Below, piece by piece: positions 14,579-23,958 of a stretch of DNA of 64,000 nt. The notes under the pieces were generated by a model, which saw only the letters and a list, made by a program, of their open reading frames with translations, searched no databases and had not been told where the DNA came from. Location of the stretch: NCBI GenBank assembly GCA_015057705.1, contig SVDU01000017.1:1-64000 (forward strand), read 5' to 3'. Positions within the stretch are counted from its first letter, which is position 1, and each line of letters opens with the position of its first letter. Position numbers and translations under genes: made by a program. The DNA comes from Paenibacillaceae bacterium (GTDB lineage: Bacteria > Bacillota > Clostridia > Lachnospirales > Lachnospiraceae).

Positions 14579-15292
14579 CTATTCATTCTTATTTATTATC
14601 CGGGTCTCAAAGGCACCTGTTTCAAGATCAATATAACGTACAAACAGCGAAACCTTGTTCTCTTCATTCAGGCTATCCCAGATCAGAGAAGTAAATTCAT
14701 TCGGATCCGCTAAGACTTCCACCAGTTTTGGTTCCCCTTCAAAGCTTTTAAGAGGATTGCCGTCATGCATGTAGGTATGGATAAAACGAGCTTCTCCAGG
14801 CACAGGATTCTCATAGGCAAAGGTAAAGCGGTTGCAGGAGGACGGATCCCCGTTATTACTCTTTAAGATAGACATGGCATAGTTAAATCTTCCATTTTCC
14901 ACATGCATAATGCCAGAGATGCGGGGTGTATAATTGGGGCTGTCCGGCTCAAATTCCCTGCTGCGAAGAGCCTGCTCAAATGTGAGCTGAATATCCATGC
15001 CCTGATAGATGGTATCAGTCTGGTCTCCGTTTGTTACAATGGTTTTATTGCCCAGGACACGCACTGGAGCGTAAATAATCAGACTGGGATCTGATAATTT
15101 TGAAGGATCGTAAGCCTGGGTACGGATTCCATCCCCATCTTCCACAAATACGCGGTTACGGCTGTTCACACTTCTTCCCATGATAAAATAAGCAGCTACT
15201 GCCTTCCTTCCATCTGGGGTTTTTCCAATAATTATCCCCCTTCCAGGATAGGAATTGTTTGTTAATTCATCCTTCAAAGAAACCAAATTCAT
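14579..15292 (-). CDS. purO: IMP cyclohydrolase, archaeal PurO type
   Basis: Closes FAICAR to IMP, the last step of purine synthesis. The 237-aa protein matches the PurO-like IMP cyclohydrolase family (SYPGRGIIIGKTPDGRKAV, YFIMGRSVNSRNRVF, FTFAYENPVPGEARFIHTY) and not the PurH N-domain. The family was first known from archaea and is common in Clostridia alongside a split transformylase. It is the first gene after the ZTP riboswitch and is followed by the transformylase gene. Confidence 0.88.
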   Translation of the reverse strand: MNLVSLKDELTNNSYPGRGIIIGKTPDGRKAVAAYFIMGRSVNSRNRVFVEDGDGIRTQAYDPSKLSDPSLIIYAPVRVLGNKTIVTNGDQTDTIYQGMDIQLTFEQALRSREFEPDSPNYTPRISGIMHVENGRFNYAMSILKSNNGDPSSCNRFTFAYENPVPGEARFIHTYMHDGNPLKSFEGEPKLVEVLADPNEFTSLIWDSLNEENKVSLFVRYIDLETGAFETRIINKNE

Positions 15293-15324
15293 GACTTACA
15301 GTCCTCCATTCTCTATAAAGACGC

Positions 15325-15365
15325 AAAAAACCGCCTGGGCATCCCATAGCGGTGCCCAGGCGGTC
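15325..15365 (-). terminator. ZTP riboswitch expression-platform terminator
   Basis: Minus-strand hairpin CCGCCTGGGCA ... TGCCCAGGCGG followed by TTTTTT. Its 5' arm is the conserved 3' core of the aptamer, so ligand binding and termination exclude each other. Confidence 0.9.
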
Positions 15366-15432
15366 GGCTTCAAAACGTAACGTGCTCCCCGTGGTTTTCT
15401 CCACTTATCCGCCAGTTGCACGTACCATGTCT
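15352..15432 (-). promoter_or_regulatory. ZTP (pfl) riboswitch
   Basis: Minus-strand leader holds the pfl-motif landmarks in order: GTGCAACTGGCGG, a GTGG/CCAC helix followed by GGGGAGCACG, and the hallmark CCGCCTGGGC at 15363-15354. It lies directly before purO-purH. ZTP/ZMP binding should free the last segment from the terminator and turn the operon on when AICAR-phosphate builds up from low folate. Confidence 0.92.
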
Positions 15433-15435
15433 AAC

Positions 15436-15464
15436 ATAATATATGATTCTCCCCAAAATTGCAA
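15436..15464 (-). promoter_or_regulatory. Sigma-A promoter of the purine operon
   Basis: TTGCAA (15459-15464) and TATTAT (15436-15441) are 17 bp apart on the minus strand, just before the riboswitch. Confidence 0.75.
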
Positions 15465-15488
15465 GATCTTTTTTATTTATTCCTGTTT

Positions 15489-16850
15489 TTATTCGTTGCG
15501 AATGGCAGCCAGAGGACTGAGTTTCATGGCTCTGAGGGAAGGGAAAAATCCGGCAGCCATACCTACAAAAACAGAAAATCCTACGGCAGCCAGAGACAAC
15601 CACAAAGGTATTCTGGATAAATCTCCTGGCATATCGGGCATAAAACGTCCTGCCAGAAACCGGTTTATAAGAAAAGAAACGCCGTAACTGAAAGTAATAC
15701 CCGTGATACCGCCAAGGAAGCCAATAAATCCGGATTCAATTAGAAACATGTCTCTGATATGATTCATATCAAGCCCCAGTACCTTTAAAATTCCGATCTC
15801 CTTGGTTCTTTCATAGATGGACATCATCATCGTATTGGCAATTCCGATGGCTGCGACAAATAAGGATACTGTTCCGATTCCGCCTAGCAAAGCCTGAACC
15901 ATCTTTGCCTGCTTCTGGGATTGCTCCAGCCATTCCATATTGCTGTTTGCCTGATATCCCATATCTGTAATCGCCTTCTGCACCGCGGTTACATTAGCCA
16001 TATCGTCCACCTCTACCACTGCCTGATCATAGATAAAGTAGTTATAAGGCTTCCCCTTTTTATTGGTAGGCTGGTTGGGAATCGGCTTTTTCTTATAAAT
16101 CTGTTTTAACTGGGATTTGAGTGCATCCAAATCAACATAGACATTATAGCTGTAATTACTCCAGTCCTCTACTCCTCCTGCTACCAGCCCTGCTGTCTTT
16201 AGCAGATATTTTTTAGGCGGCTTGACAGGAGTTTTTCCATCTCCTGCTGTCCCTCCGTTCTGAGACTGATAATAGGCATCGGTGTCAAATACCACAAATA
16301 CAGGTCTGTTCATAAAATCAATATCTGGAATCTTGGTTGGGTCATCGTAATAATCCTGATTTCTGCTTTTGGGATTACTAAATTGCCTGGGCACCATGTT
16401 TCCTACCACCATCTGAAGTTCGTTCGTCCCTTTATCGGGAAGATGCCCCTGTTTTAGTGATATGTTATCCATGTATTCGGGGGTTACTCCAATCACCGTA
16501 ATATTGGCCTGATATGCCCCCTGGCTCATGATTGTGTCTGTCTGTAAAAGCGGAGAGGCCGACTTTACATGGTCCAGGCCGGCAAACTGGTTAACCACAC
16601 TATCTGTCATATAATTAGGTTCTTTTTTCCCTTCTCCCCCGTTGGATTGATTGGAATACACAGTGATCTCAGTCAGACTTCCATAAGAAGCATACTGTTC
16701 CATGGTAAGTTCATTAAAACCGATTCCCAGAGATACCATAACAACAATGGAAGCGGTACCAATTAAAACTCCAAGAACAGTTAAAAATGTTCTCATCTTT
16801 CTCCGTCTTAAATTGTTCACACTCATGGAAAGCAAATCACTAAATTTCAT
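15489..16850 (-). CDS. ABC transporter permease, MacB/FtsX type
   Basis: Membrane subunit (453 aa) of a mechanotransmission-type ABC exporter. It has one N-terminal membrane helix after MSVNNLRRRKMRTFLTVLGV, a large extracytoplasmic domain (about 50-300), and three C-terminal helices with the FtsX block (ANTMMMSIYERTKEIGILKV). The gene overlaps the partner upstream by 11 nt and ends a three-gene operon with its own ATPase. The substrate is unknown; MacB-like systems export peptides or antibiotics or act on the cell envelope. Confidence 0.88.
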   Translation of the reverse strand: MKFSDLLSMSVNNLRRRKMRTFLTVLGVLIGTASIVVMVSLGIGFNELTMEQYASYGSLTEITVYSNQSNGGEGKKEPNYMTDSVVNQFAGLDHVKSASPLLQTDTIMSQGAYQANITVIGVTPEYMDNISLKQGHLPDKGTNELQMVVGNMVPRQFSNPKSRNQDYYDDPTKIPDIDFMNRPVFVVFDTDAYYQSQNGGTAGDGKTPVKPPKKYLLKTAGLVAGGVEDWSNYSYNVYVDLDALKSQLKQIYKKKPIPNQPTNKKGKPYNYFIYDQAVVEVDDMANVTAVQKAITDMGYQANSNMEWLEQSQKQAKMVQALLGGIGTVSLFVAAIGIANTMMMSIYERTKEIGILKVLGLDMNHIRDMFLIESGFIGFLGGITGITFSYGVSFLINRFLAGRFMPDMPGDLSRIPLWLSLAAVGFSVFVGMAAGFFPSLRAMKLSPLAAIRNE

Positions 16851-18675
16851 CGTTTATTTCCTCTATGGCAGCCAGTTTCTTCTGCTTTCTTCTTTTCCAG
16901 ATAAAAAAGGCTGCACCTGCACCTGCTAAAAGCAGGACAACAACAGAAGGGATCAGGATCTTACCATACTTTGCAAACCCTGTAGGCTGTACATCTACAG
17001 GCTCCTCGCCCATATTCCCGTTATCAGCTCCTGTTTCTTCCGGCTCCGTTACCATCAATGTAACTTCTTTTTCTATGGGATCAGAAACGACTCCGTTTTC
17101 ATCCTCATAGGTAATTAAAATCTTTATTTTTCCGTCATCTGCAGTTGGTGTGGTTCCGGTAATCATGGCATCCACATTTCCTGTTTCACCAGGCTTAATA
17201 TTTCCTATGTAGGTACTGGACTGCTGTATGGAATCTCCCACAAATGCCACCATGACATTATAGAGAAGAACCTTTCCTGTATTATTAACCGGGAACATAA
17301 TATTGGTTTCTGAACCTGCTGCAATTGATTCCGGCATGATGTCGATGGTACCTGTATTTAAACGGGCCACCTGTTTTACCGGGATATTCACAGTTATTTT
17401 TTCTTCCGCATTTTTATATTCCGGGCTGTCAAATTTTTCATTTATTGTCAGTCCATAGGTTCTTTGATCAACCCATGCACCGGCACGAAGCTTCACCTTG
17501 ACATCTGTGGTCTGACCTGCCCCAAGGGAATTCACAACAACGGAGGAACTTCCTTCATCCGTTGTAAACACGGCGCTATCCGTTACCTTTTCAGACTCCA
17601 GATTAAATAGAATGTTGCTTGCAGTTACGCTTTCTGATGCATTCTTCATGTGCAGCGTAAGTTCAAATTCCTCACCGGCAAAAACCTTCTCCGGATTGGT
17701 TTCAAAACCATCAACAACGATTCTGGCTTTGGTTCTGTCATTGATATTAAACTCTTTGGTCGCCTCTTCCTTCTCTTTGTTTTGTACCTTTACAAAAAAC
17801 GTCTCTTCGGATTTCTGAATGTCTCCATCGCTGCTGTCCCGGTATTCGATGTTAAATGTAATGGGATAATAACCGCTGTACACATCCTTTCGGATCATCA
17901 TGCTGTAAGGAATGGAAATCGTCTCCCCACCTCCGATCCGGTCGAAATGTTTGCTATAATTTCCATCGTTAATATCAAAAGGGAACTTTGTGCTGTCCTG
18001 GTTTACTCCCATTCGTACATTGACGTCAAAGGCAGTTAAGTTAGAAGAATTACGGACATTCATGCTATAATTCATCACTTCCGGATAAGTTCCGAAGGGA
18101 GTGTTCTGACCCTCGCCAAGTTCGAAACTGATGGTTCCTTCATTGGCTCCGGATGAGGTTGTGGTGGATGATTTTGTAATCCAGATATTTACCTTTTCAA
18201 ATGAGGCATGGGCACCTTCATCCTTTTTCTTTGCATCTGTAACAACTTCCAGCGGCACCAGATAATACCCTTCGGATACATCTCTCCGGATTCTTGCAGT
18301 GAGGCTGAAGGTTTTAGAGCTTCCGCTCTTTACATCACCCAGTTTTTTATTGTCAAATGTGTTGGAAGAGATTTCAAAAGGAAAAACAGATCCGGTGTAT
18401 GATGTAGTTTCTTCTGCATCTTCTGTTGCTCTGTACTCCTGTTCGGGTATATCTCTGTCAAACCTGACAGCCACATCCTTTAAATCATTACCTGTATTAT
18501 TGGTAAAAACCATATTGATGGTAATATTCTCCCCGGTCTTACCAGATGGAGTTTTTTTTACATCAATATATGTGTTTTTACTTAAATCATATTGTGCAAA
18601 CGCTGTTGCCGGTATGGCAGTAACCGCCATAATTACAGCCAGCAGCCCTACAATCTTTCTCTTAACTCTGTACAT
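16840..18675 (-). CDS. Membrane-anchored extracellular protein with repeated Ig-like (COG1361-type) domains
   Basis: Secreted, C-terminally anchored protein of about 611 aa. The chosen ATG (18675) begins a signal peptide (YRVKRKIVGLLAVIMAV ... ATAFAQ) and has AAAGGGGG upstream; the longer frame would start inside the ATPase gene. The ectodomain has several similar beta-sandwich repeats (NYSMNVRNSSNLTAFDVNVR, FELTLHMKNASESVTASNI). It ends with one membrane helix (ILIPSVVVLLLAGAGAAFF) and a basic tail. It sits between ATPase and permease with overlaps on both sides, so it is most likely a dedicated extracytoplasmic partner of this exporter. Its exact role is unknown. Confidence 0.8.
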   Translation of the reverse strand: MYRVKRKIVGLLAVIMAVTAIPATAFAQYDLSKNTYIDVKKTPSGKTGENITINMVFTNNTGNDLKDVAVRFDRDIPEQEYRATEDAEETTSYTGSVFPFEISSNTFDNKKLGDVKSGSSKTFSLTARIRRDVSEGYYLVPLEVVTDAKKKDEGAHASFEKVNIWITKSSTTTSSGANEGTISFELGEGQNTPFGTYPEVMNYSMNVRNSSNLTAFDVNVRMGVNQDSTKFPFDINDGNYSKHFDRIGGGETISIPYSMMIRKDVYSGYYPITFNIEYRDSSDGDIQKSEETFFVKVQNKEKEEATKEFNINDRTKARIVVDGFETNPEKVFAGEEFELTLHMKNASESVTASNILFNLESEKVTDSAVFTTDEGSSSVVVNSLGAGQTTDVKVKLRAGAWVDQRTYGLTINEKFDSPEYKNAEEKITVNIPVKQVARLNTGTIDIMPESIAAGSETNIMFPVNNTGKVLLYNVMVAFVGDSIQQSSTYIGNIKPGETGNVDAMITGTTPTADDGKIKILITYEDENGVVSDPIEKEVTLMVTEPEETGADNGNMGEEPVDVQPTGFAKYGKILIPSVVVLLLAGAGAAFFIWKRRKQKKLAAIEEINDEI

Positions 18676-19402
18676 CTTCCAAATCCCCCTTTGTATCCTC
18701 GTGGTGCTGTTCTTCAATTTTAAAAATCTTTCCATCTACTATGTGAAACTGTCTGTCTGCAAACTTAGCAATATAATTATCGTGGGTTACCATAACAAGG
18801 GTCTGGTTCTGCTCTTTTACAATCTTCTGCATCAGCCCAAGAACCTCTTTTGTTGTCTTAGAATCCAGATTTCCGGTTGGTTCATCAGCAAAAATAATCT
18901 TGGGATCCACGGCAAGTGCTCTGGCAATTCCTACCCGCTGCTGCTGGCCTCCTGACATCTCATTGGCCATATGATTCATCTGTTTTTCCAAACCTACCAG
19001 TTTTATGTATTTTTTTGCTTTTTCATTCCGGATCTTTCTTGGTACACCACGAAATGACAGGGGAAGTGCAACATTCTCTACTGCATTCAATGTCTTAATC
19101 AAATTATAGGACTGGAAAATAAAACCCACATGTTTTCTTCTGAATGCAACCAGCTGATTCTCTGAAAGTTTTTCGATGTGATTGTCTGCAATGACAATTT
19201 CCCCTTTTGACGGTTTTTCCAACCCCGCCATCATGTTTAAAAGTGTGGATTTTCCGGAGCCGGACGGGCCCACAATAGCACAAAATTCGCCTTTATATAT
19301 CGTAAAGTCTACTCCGTTAAGAGCATAGACTTTGGTATCTCCCACCTTATACACCTTATAAAGATCCTTGACCTGAATCATAGGCGTTTTATTTTCCACC
19401 AC
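18662..19402 (-). CDS. ABC transporter ATP-binding protein, MacB/LolD type
   Basis: ATPase that drives the exporter. It has Walker A GPSGSGKSTLL, Q-loop IFQSYNLIKTLNAVENV, signature MSGGQQQRVGIARAL, Walker B IIFADEPTGNLD and the switch MVTHDNYIAKFAD. The frame opens earlier, but AAGGAGG stands 8 nt before the GTG at 19402, so I start there (about 246 aa). A TATAAT at 19437-19442 is the probable -10 of the operon. Order is ATPase, extracellular partner, permease, all overlapping. Confidence 0.9.
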   Translation of the reverse strand: MVENKTPMIQVKDLYKVYKVGDTKVYALNGVDFTIYKGEFCAIVGPSGSGKSTLLNMMAGLEKPSKGEIVIADNHIEKLSENQLVAFRRKHVGFIFQSYNLIKTLNAVENVALPLSFRGVPRKIRNEKAKKYIKLVGLEKQMNHMANEMSGGQQQRVGIARALAVDPKIIFADEPTGNLDSKTTKEVLGLMQKIVKEQNQTLVMVTHDNYIAKFADRQFHIVDGKIFKIEEQHHEDTKGDLEDVQS

Positions 19403-19563
19403 TGCAGCTTCCTCCTTGAAATATTCACGCAATCACATTATACAACAGGATTGGCAAATCCGACATTCTTTATTTTCTTAATCTTCCTTACATATTCCTT
19501 ACACGCCCAAAAGTCTTTTATAAACCCGTAAAAAATACCTGTAAAAAATATTTTAAAAAAGAG

Positions 19564-19592
19564 TGGAAATATTTTAAACTATGCTTTATAAT
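19564..19592 (+). promoter_or_regulatory. Promoter of pyrBI
   Basis: TGGAAA (19564-19569) and TATAAT (19587-19592) are 17 bp apart. The leader of about 40 nt is too short for an attenuator, and I see no PyrR-type hairpin. Confidence 0.7.
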
Positions 19593-19636
19593 GGGATAGA
19601 ATTTTAAACATAACTCAGTGGATAAAGGAGATTCTT

Positions 19637-20560
19637 ATGAGACATTTACTTAACCCGTTAGATTTCAGTCTGGAAGAAACCGGACAACTGCTTGATCTGG
19701 CAAAAGATATTGAAGATAATCTTCCGGAATATTCTCATGTATGCAATGGAAAAAAACTAGCGACACTTTTTTATGAGCCAAGTACAAGAACCCGTTTGAG
19801 TTTCGAGGCTGCCATGCTTAATTTAGGAGGCAGCGTACTTGGCTTTTCCTCTGCCGATTCAAGTTCTGCTTCTAAAGGAGAAAGCGTCGCTGATACCATT
19901 CGGGTCATCTCCTGTTACGCAGATATCTGTGCAATGAGACACCCCAAGGAAGGCGCACCATTAGTTGCTGCAAACTACTCCGGTATTCCAGTCATTAACG
20001 CAGGAGACGGCGGACATCAGCATCCAACACAGACACTTACCGATTTACTCTCTATTCGTTCCTTAAAAGGCCGTCTGAACGATTTAACTATTGGTCTTTG
20101 CGGTGATTTGAAATTTGGCCGTACTGTTCATTCTCTCATCAATGCTCTTGTAAGATACGAAAACATCAAATTTATCTTAATTTCCCCCCCTGAACTGAGG
20201 GTACCTGAATACATCCGGGAAGATGTCCTAAGGGCCAACAACATTGAATTTATTGAAATGGACAGTCTTGACGATGCCATGCCGGATCTTGATATCCTGT
20301 ATATGACACGTGTACAGAAAGAACGTTTCTTCAACGAAGAGGATTACATTCGTTTAAAAGACTGCTACATTCTGGATAAGAAGAAAATGAAGCTGGCGAA
20401 GGAAGATATGTATGTTCTTCACCCCCTTCCCAGAGTCAACGAGATCTCTGTAGAAGTTGATGATGATAAACGGGCCGCCTACTTTAAGCAGGCACAGTAT
20501 GGTGTTTATGTACGTATGGCTCTTATCATGACATTACTGGAGGTAAATAAACCATGTTAA
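19637..20560 (+). CDS. pyrB: Aspartate carbamoyltransferase catalytic subunit
   Basis: Joins carbamoyl phosphate and aspartate in pyrimidine synthesis. The 307-aa protein has the carbamoyl-phosphate motif [35 protein letters not shown], and the aspartate-binding [16 protein letters not shown] precedes the ATG. The downstream pyrI gene overlaps its end by 7 nt, so catalytic and regulatory chains are made together, as in the enterobacterial holoenzyme. Confidence 0.96.
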   Translation: MRHLLNPLDFSLEETGQLLDLAKDIEDNLPEYSHVCNGKKLATLFYEPSTRTRLSFEAAMLNLGGSVLGFSSADSSSASKGESVADTIRVISCYADICAMRHPKEGAPLVAANYSGIPVINAGDGGHQHPTQTLTDLLSIRSLKGRLNDLTIGLCGDLKFGRTVHSLINALVRYENIKFILISPPELRVPEYIREDVLRANNIEFIEMDSLDDAMPDLDILYMTRVQKERFFNEEDYIRLKDCYILDKKKMKLAKEDMYVLHPLPRVNEISVEVDDDKRAAYFKQAQYGVYVRMALIMTLLEVNKPC

Positions 20561-20979
20561 ATATCGGCGGATTAAAAGAAGGTATCGTATTAGACCATAT
20601 TGAGGCAGGAAAGAGTCTGGAAATCTACTATAATCTTGGACTGGACAAGTTAGACTGCCAGGTAGCTATTATTAAAAATGCAAAAAGCAATAAAATGGGA
20701 AAGAAAGATATTATTAAAATAGAAGGTGGTATGGATCATATTAACCTGGAGATCCTGGGATATATTGATCACAACATCACAGTAAACATTATCCGGGATA
20801 ATGAAATTGTAGAAAAGAAGTCTCTCAGCCTTCCAAAGAAGATCACAAACATCATACAGTGCAAAAATCCACGCTGCATCACTTCCATCGAGCAGGGGCT
20901 TCCCCACGTTTTTTATCTTTCAGATGCTGAAAAAGAAACATACCGCTGCATGTATTGTGAAGAAAAATACAGCAGATAA
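20554..20979 (+). CDS. pyrI: Aspartate carbamoyltransferase regulatory subunit
   Basis: Allosteric subunit (141 aa) that binds nucleotides and joins PyrB trimers. The N-terminal half is the effector domain; the C-terminal zinc site has four cysteines in CKNPRCIT and [10 protein letters not shown]. Its presence implies nucleotide feedback control of the enzyme. It overlaps pyrB by 7 nt and is followed by a terminator. Confidence 0.95.
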   Translation: MLNIGGLKEGIVLDHIEAGKSLEIYYNLGLDKLDCQVAIIKNAKSNKMGKKDIIKIEGGMDHINLEILGYIDHNITVNIIRDNEIVEKKSLSLPKKITNIIQCKNPRCITSIEQGLPHVFYLSDAEKETYRCMYCEEKYSR

Positions 20980-20985
20980 CAAAAC

Positions 20986-21037
20986 AGAGGGTAACGCCAA
21001 AATCACCAAACATGTGATAAAGGGGTACCCTCTTTTT
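20986..21037 (+). terminator. Terminator of pyrBI
   Basis: AGAGGGTAAC ... GGTACCCTCT hairpin followed by TTTTT, 7 nt after the pyrI stop. Confidence 0.75.
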
Positions 21038-21060
21038 AATTGTCTACATATTATATGCTT

Positions 21061-21402
21061 TGAGTAAGACGATAAGCCGGGTTATGTCGTTGAATGGCCA
21101 TCTATCTAGGCCTGCCGTCGCCAGCAGGCTCAAGCGACCTACCCGGAAGCAGACGGGCCGCCTTATGCTTCCTGTTCGGTCTTGCTTCGAATGGGGTTTA
21201 CATGGACCCCTCCTGTTACCAGGAGAGCGGTGGTCTCTTACACCACCTTTCCACCCTTACCGCAGATGCGGCGGTTTATTTCTGTTGCACTTTCCCTAGA
21301 GTCACCTCCGCCAGACGTTATCTGGCATCCTGCCCTGTGAAGCCCGGACTTTCCTCACCTGCAGCCTTTCGGCTTTGCAGCTGCGACCATTTGTCTTACT
21401 CA
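21061..21402 (-). ncRNA. rnpB: RNase P RNA
   Basis: Catalytic RNA that matures tRNA 5' ends. On the minus strand the conserved P4-region block GAGGAAAGTCCGGGCTTC follows the first helices, and the 3' part holds AAGCCGGGTTATG. The ends TGAGTAAGAC and GTCTTACTCA pair as the closing helix, which fixes the borders within a few bases. Length about 342 nt. Confidence 0.93.
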
Positions 21403-21463
21403 AAACCATATAAGTTTATCATAGTTTCATCTATTTGTAAAGCTGCCTTTTCGGATATCTTAC

Positions 21464-23125
21464 TTAAACCTTAAAACAGCTTCCTCCAATAAATTCCCGT
21501 ACAATGGAGTTACGCGGAATGTCTTCACTATTTACTCCCAGAAAATAATCCAGGAACTTTAAAAGCCGTTTCGCTTCCATGTATTCCGGTGATTCCCTTG
21601 GTATCCCAAACAAAAGTGGTTCTGCGTACTGCTTTAAAACAGATAATTCATATACTGTGGCAGAATTAAACATCATATCTGCAGATTCCTGATATGGGAA
21701 AATATAAGCTTCCTCACCCTCTCTTACAGTGGGCCACATGCGTATGGTATCCTGTGCTGATGCACCTCTAGTTCTGGCATCCCGCACCATGCGCCTGATC
21801 AGGCGGCAGTCGGTAGTTGGGATCCGGTTGTGCTCATCAATGTTTAACTGGGTCAGCGCACTGACATAGACACGGAATTTACTTTCTTTTGGAAGTGAAT
21901 AGGATAACTTATCATTCAGACAGTGAATCCCTTCGATTACCAGAATATCATCATTGCCCAGCTTCAAGTAATCTCCACGATATTCCCGTTCCCCTGTTTT
22001 AAACTGATATCTTGGCATCTCTACCGTTTCGCCAGCTAAAAGAGCCGTCATATCCTTATTAAACTGATCGATGTCCAGACATTCCAGTACTTCATAATTA
22101 TAGCTTCCGTCAGGATTTTTCGGGCTGTTAACCCTGTTAACAAAATAATCGTCCACTGCTATGGGGTGCGGAATCATCCCCTGAGCTTTTAACTGTACTG
22201 ATAATCTGTGAGAAAATGTAGTTTTTCCTGATGAAGACGGACCTGCTATCATAACAAATTTCTTACTTCTGTCAGAACCAATCCGTGCTGCGATTTCAGC
22301 AATCTTTTTCTCCTGCAATGCTTCCTGAATCAGAATCAGTTCATTGATATTACCTGCTGCTATGCCTTCGTTTAATGCTCCGACATGGGAAACATTCAGA
22401 CGTTCTCCCCATTTAACACTTTCCTTTAACACGGTGAAAAGCTTCTGTTTTTTTTCTGCCTCAAAAACAGGTACTTCCTGTGGATTTTCCTTCTGAGGAA
22501 GCATGAGCATAAATCCTTCATCATAAGGAATGATATCAAAATATTTAATATATCCTGTATTCTGTACCATATAGCCGTAAAAATAATCTTCAAAGCCACC
22601 GATGCTGTATAAATTTACGCGGGATACTCTGCGGTAACGGAAAAGCCGTTCTTTGTCATACATACGGTGCTTATGAAATAATTCAATGGCATCATCTGTA
22701 TTGACGCTTCGCTTCATAATGGGAATTTTCTGATCCACGTATTCCCTCATGCGCGTCAGCACGCGTTTTAACAGTCCTTCCGTCAGTTCTATCGTTCCAT
22801 GGGGCTGAATGTAATAGCCCTTTCCCAGTGAAAAATCAACTGTCACTTTTTCAATGTTTTCGGAACCAGCCACATCATAAAATGCTTTCATCATGAGGAA
22901 AATTGCACTTCGGTGATAAGTCTGAATACCCGGCTGATCTTTTCCGGTATAAAATTGAAGTGTGCAGTCAAACTGAACTGTCTTATGAAGCTCTCTCAAT
23001 TTACCGTTGATCCCTACCAGCAGAATCTCATTATCAAACTGGGGCTGATATTCCTTTGCTATATCCTGATAAGTCGTTCCAATTGGATATTGTTTCTTAG
23101 TTCCATCTATTGTTACAATCGCCAT
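21464..23125 (-). CDS. TGS-domain uridine kinase-like protein
   Basis: Fusion of 553 aa. The N-terminal TGS domain (about 1-65) and the following region resemble the editing-side N-terminus of threonyl-tRNA synthetase. The C-terminal half is a uridine kinase-type P-loop domain with MIAGPSSSGKTTFS, VDDYFVNR and DILVIEGIHCLND. Such fusions are common in Firmicutes and are usually called uridine kinase or nucleoside kinase, but substrate and the role of the TGS part are not known. It lies just downstream of the dgt-dnaG-rpoD-trmK-nif3 cluster on the same strand. Confidence 0.85.
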   Translation of the reverse strand: MAIVTIDGTKKQYPIGTTYQDIAKEYQPQFDNEILLVGINGKLRELHKTVQFDCTLQFYTGKDQPGIQTYHRSAIFLMMKAFYDVAGSENIEKVTVDFSLGKGYYIQPHGTIELTEGLLKRVLTRMREYVDQKIPIMKRSVNTDDAIELFHKHRMYDKERLFRYRRVSRVNLYSIGGFEDYFYGYMVQNTGYIKYFDIIPYDEGFMLMLPQKENPQEVPVFEAEKKQKLFTVLKESVKWGERLNVSHVGALNEGIAAGNINELILIQEALQEKKIAEIAARIGSDRSKKFVMIAGPSSSGKTTFSHRLSVQLKAQGMIPHPIAVDDYFVNRVNSPKNPDGSYNYEVLECLDIDQFNKDMTALLAGETVEMPRYQFKTGEREYRGDYLKLGNDDILVIEGIHCLNDKLSYSLPKESKFRVYVSALTQLNIDEHNRIPTTDCRLIRRMVRDARTRGASAQDTIRMWPTVREGEEAYIFPYQESADMMFNSATVYELSVLKQYAEPLLFGIPRESPEYMEAKRLLKFLDYFLGVNSEDIPRNSIVREFIGGSCFKV

Positions 23126-23136
23126 TTTTTTCCTCC

Positions 23137-23958
23137 TTATAAAAATGTCTCAGGAAATCTCACATCTGCCTTGTCAATTTCCAGCTCTCCCCCTGCGTTT
23201 GCCTTTAAAAAATCTTCCATAAAGTTCAAAAAAAGATATTCCAGTCCATAGTGGCCTGCATCGATCACTGCCATATGATTTGCTGCTGCGTCAGTTCCGC
23301 TGTGATGACCGATATCACCGGTAATCAGTACTTCTACTCCTGCTTTTAACGCAGGTTTTATCATGCTGGAACCAGCGCCCGGGCTGATTCCCACAAAGGT
23401 TACCGGCTCTTTTATATCCAGTTCTCCATATATGGTAACGAATGGAAGTTTAAACCGCTCTTTTACCAGACCAGCCAGTTCTCTCACTGTCATGGGCTGT
23501 TCTAAATAACCGGTCTTCCCAATCCCATATGGAAGTTCTTTGATACCTTCCGGCGTTTCAAACGGAATAATTCCTTCTTGTTCCAATACCTGGGTTTTTT
23601 CTAACCCTAATATTCCCGCAGCGGCATCCGCCATACATCCAGGTGCTGAATCAAAGTTGGTATGCATGGCATAACAGCAGATATCATGCTTCATCAGCTT
23701 CATCAGTCTTTCACCGATAAAATCACTGTCAGTAATTCTGCTTACAGGCTTAAAAATCAGGGGATGATGGGTCAAAAGAAGATCGGCTCCATACTGCACT
23801 GCCTCTTCTATTGCTCTCTCATCCCCGTCCAGCGCGATAAATACTTTTTTTATCTCTTTTTTATTCCGTCCCACAAGAAGTCCTACATTATCCCAGTCAC
23901 AGGCACATTTAACAGGCGCCAGCTGTTCCAGTATTTCAATCAGTTTGCTGCATTGCAT
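23137..23958 (-). CDS. Nif3-like dinuclear metal-centre protein
   Basis: Member of the NIF3/DUF34 family (273 aa), toroidal hexamers with a two-metal site. Metal-binding motifs are seen in LLLTHHPLIFK, AMHTNFDSAPGCM and TGDIGHHSG. A cellular role is not firmly established; a GTP cyclohydrolase-like activity has been suggested. It overlaps trmK by 23 nt, the usual Firmicutes arrangement after rpoD. Confidence 0.9.
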   Translation of the reverse strand: MQCSKLIEILEQLAPVKCACDWDNVGLLVGRNKKEIKKVFIALDGDERAIEEAVQYGADLLLTHHPLIFKPVSRITDSDFIGERLMKLMKHDICCYAMHTNFDSAPGCMADAAAGILGLEKTQVLEQEGIIPFETPEGIKELPYGIGKTGYLEQPMTVRELAGLVKERFKLPFVTIYGELDIKEPVTFVGISPGAGSSMIKPALKAGVEVLITGDIGHHSGTDAAANHMAVIDAGHYGLEYLFLNFMEDFLKANAGGELEIDKADVRFPETFL

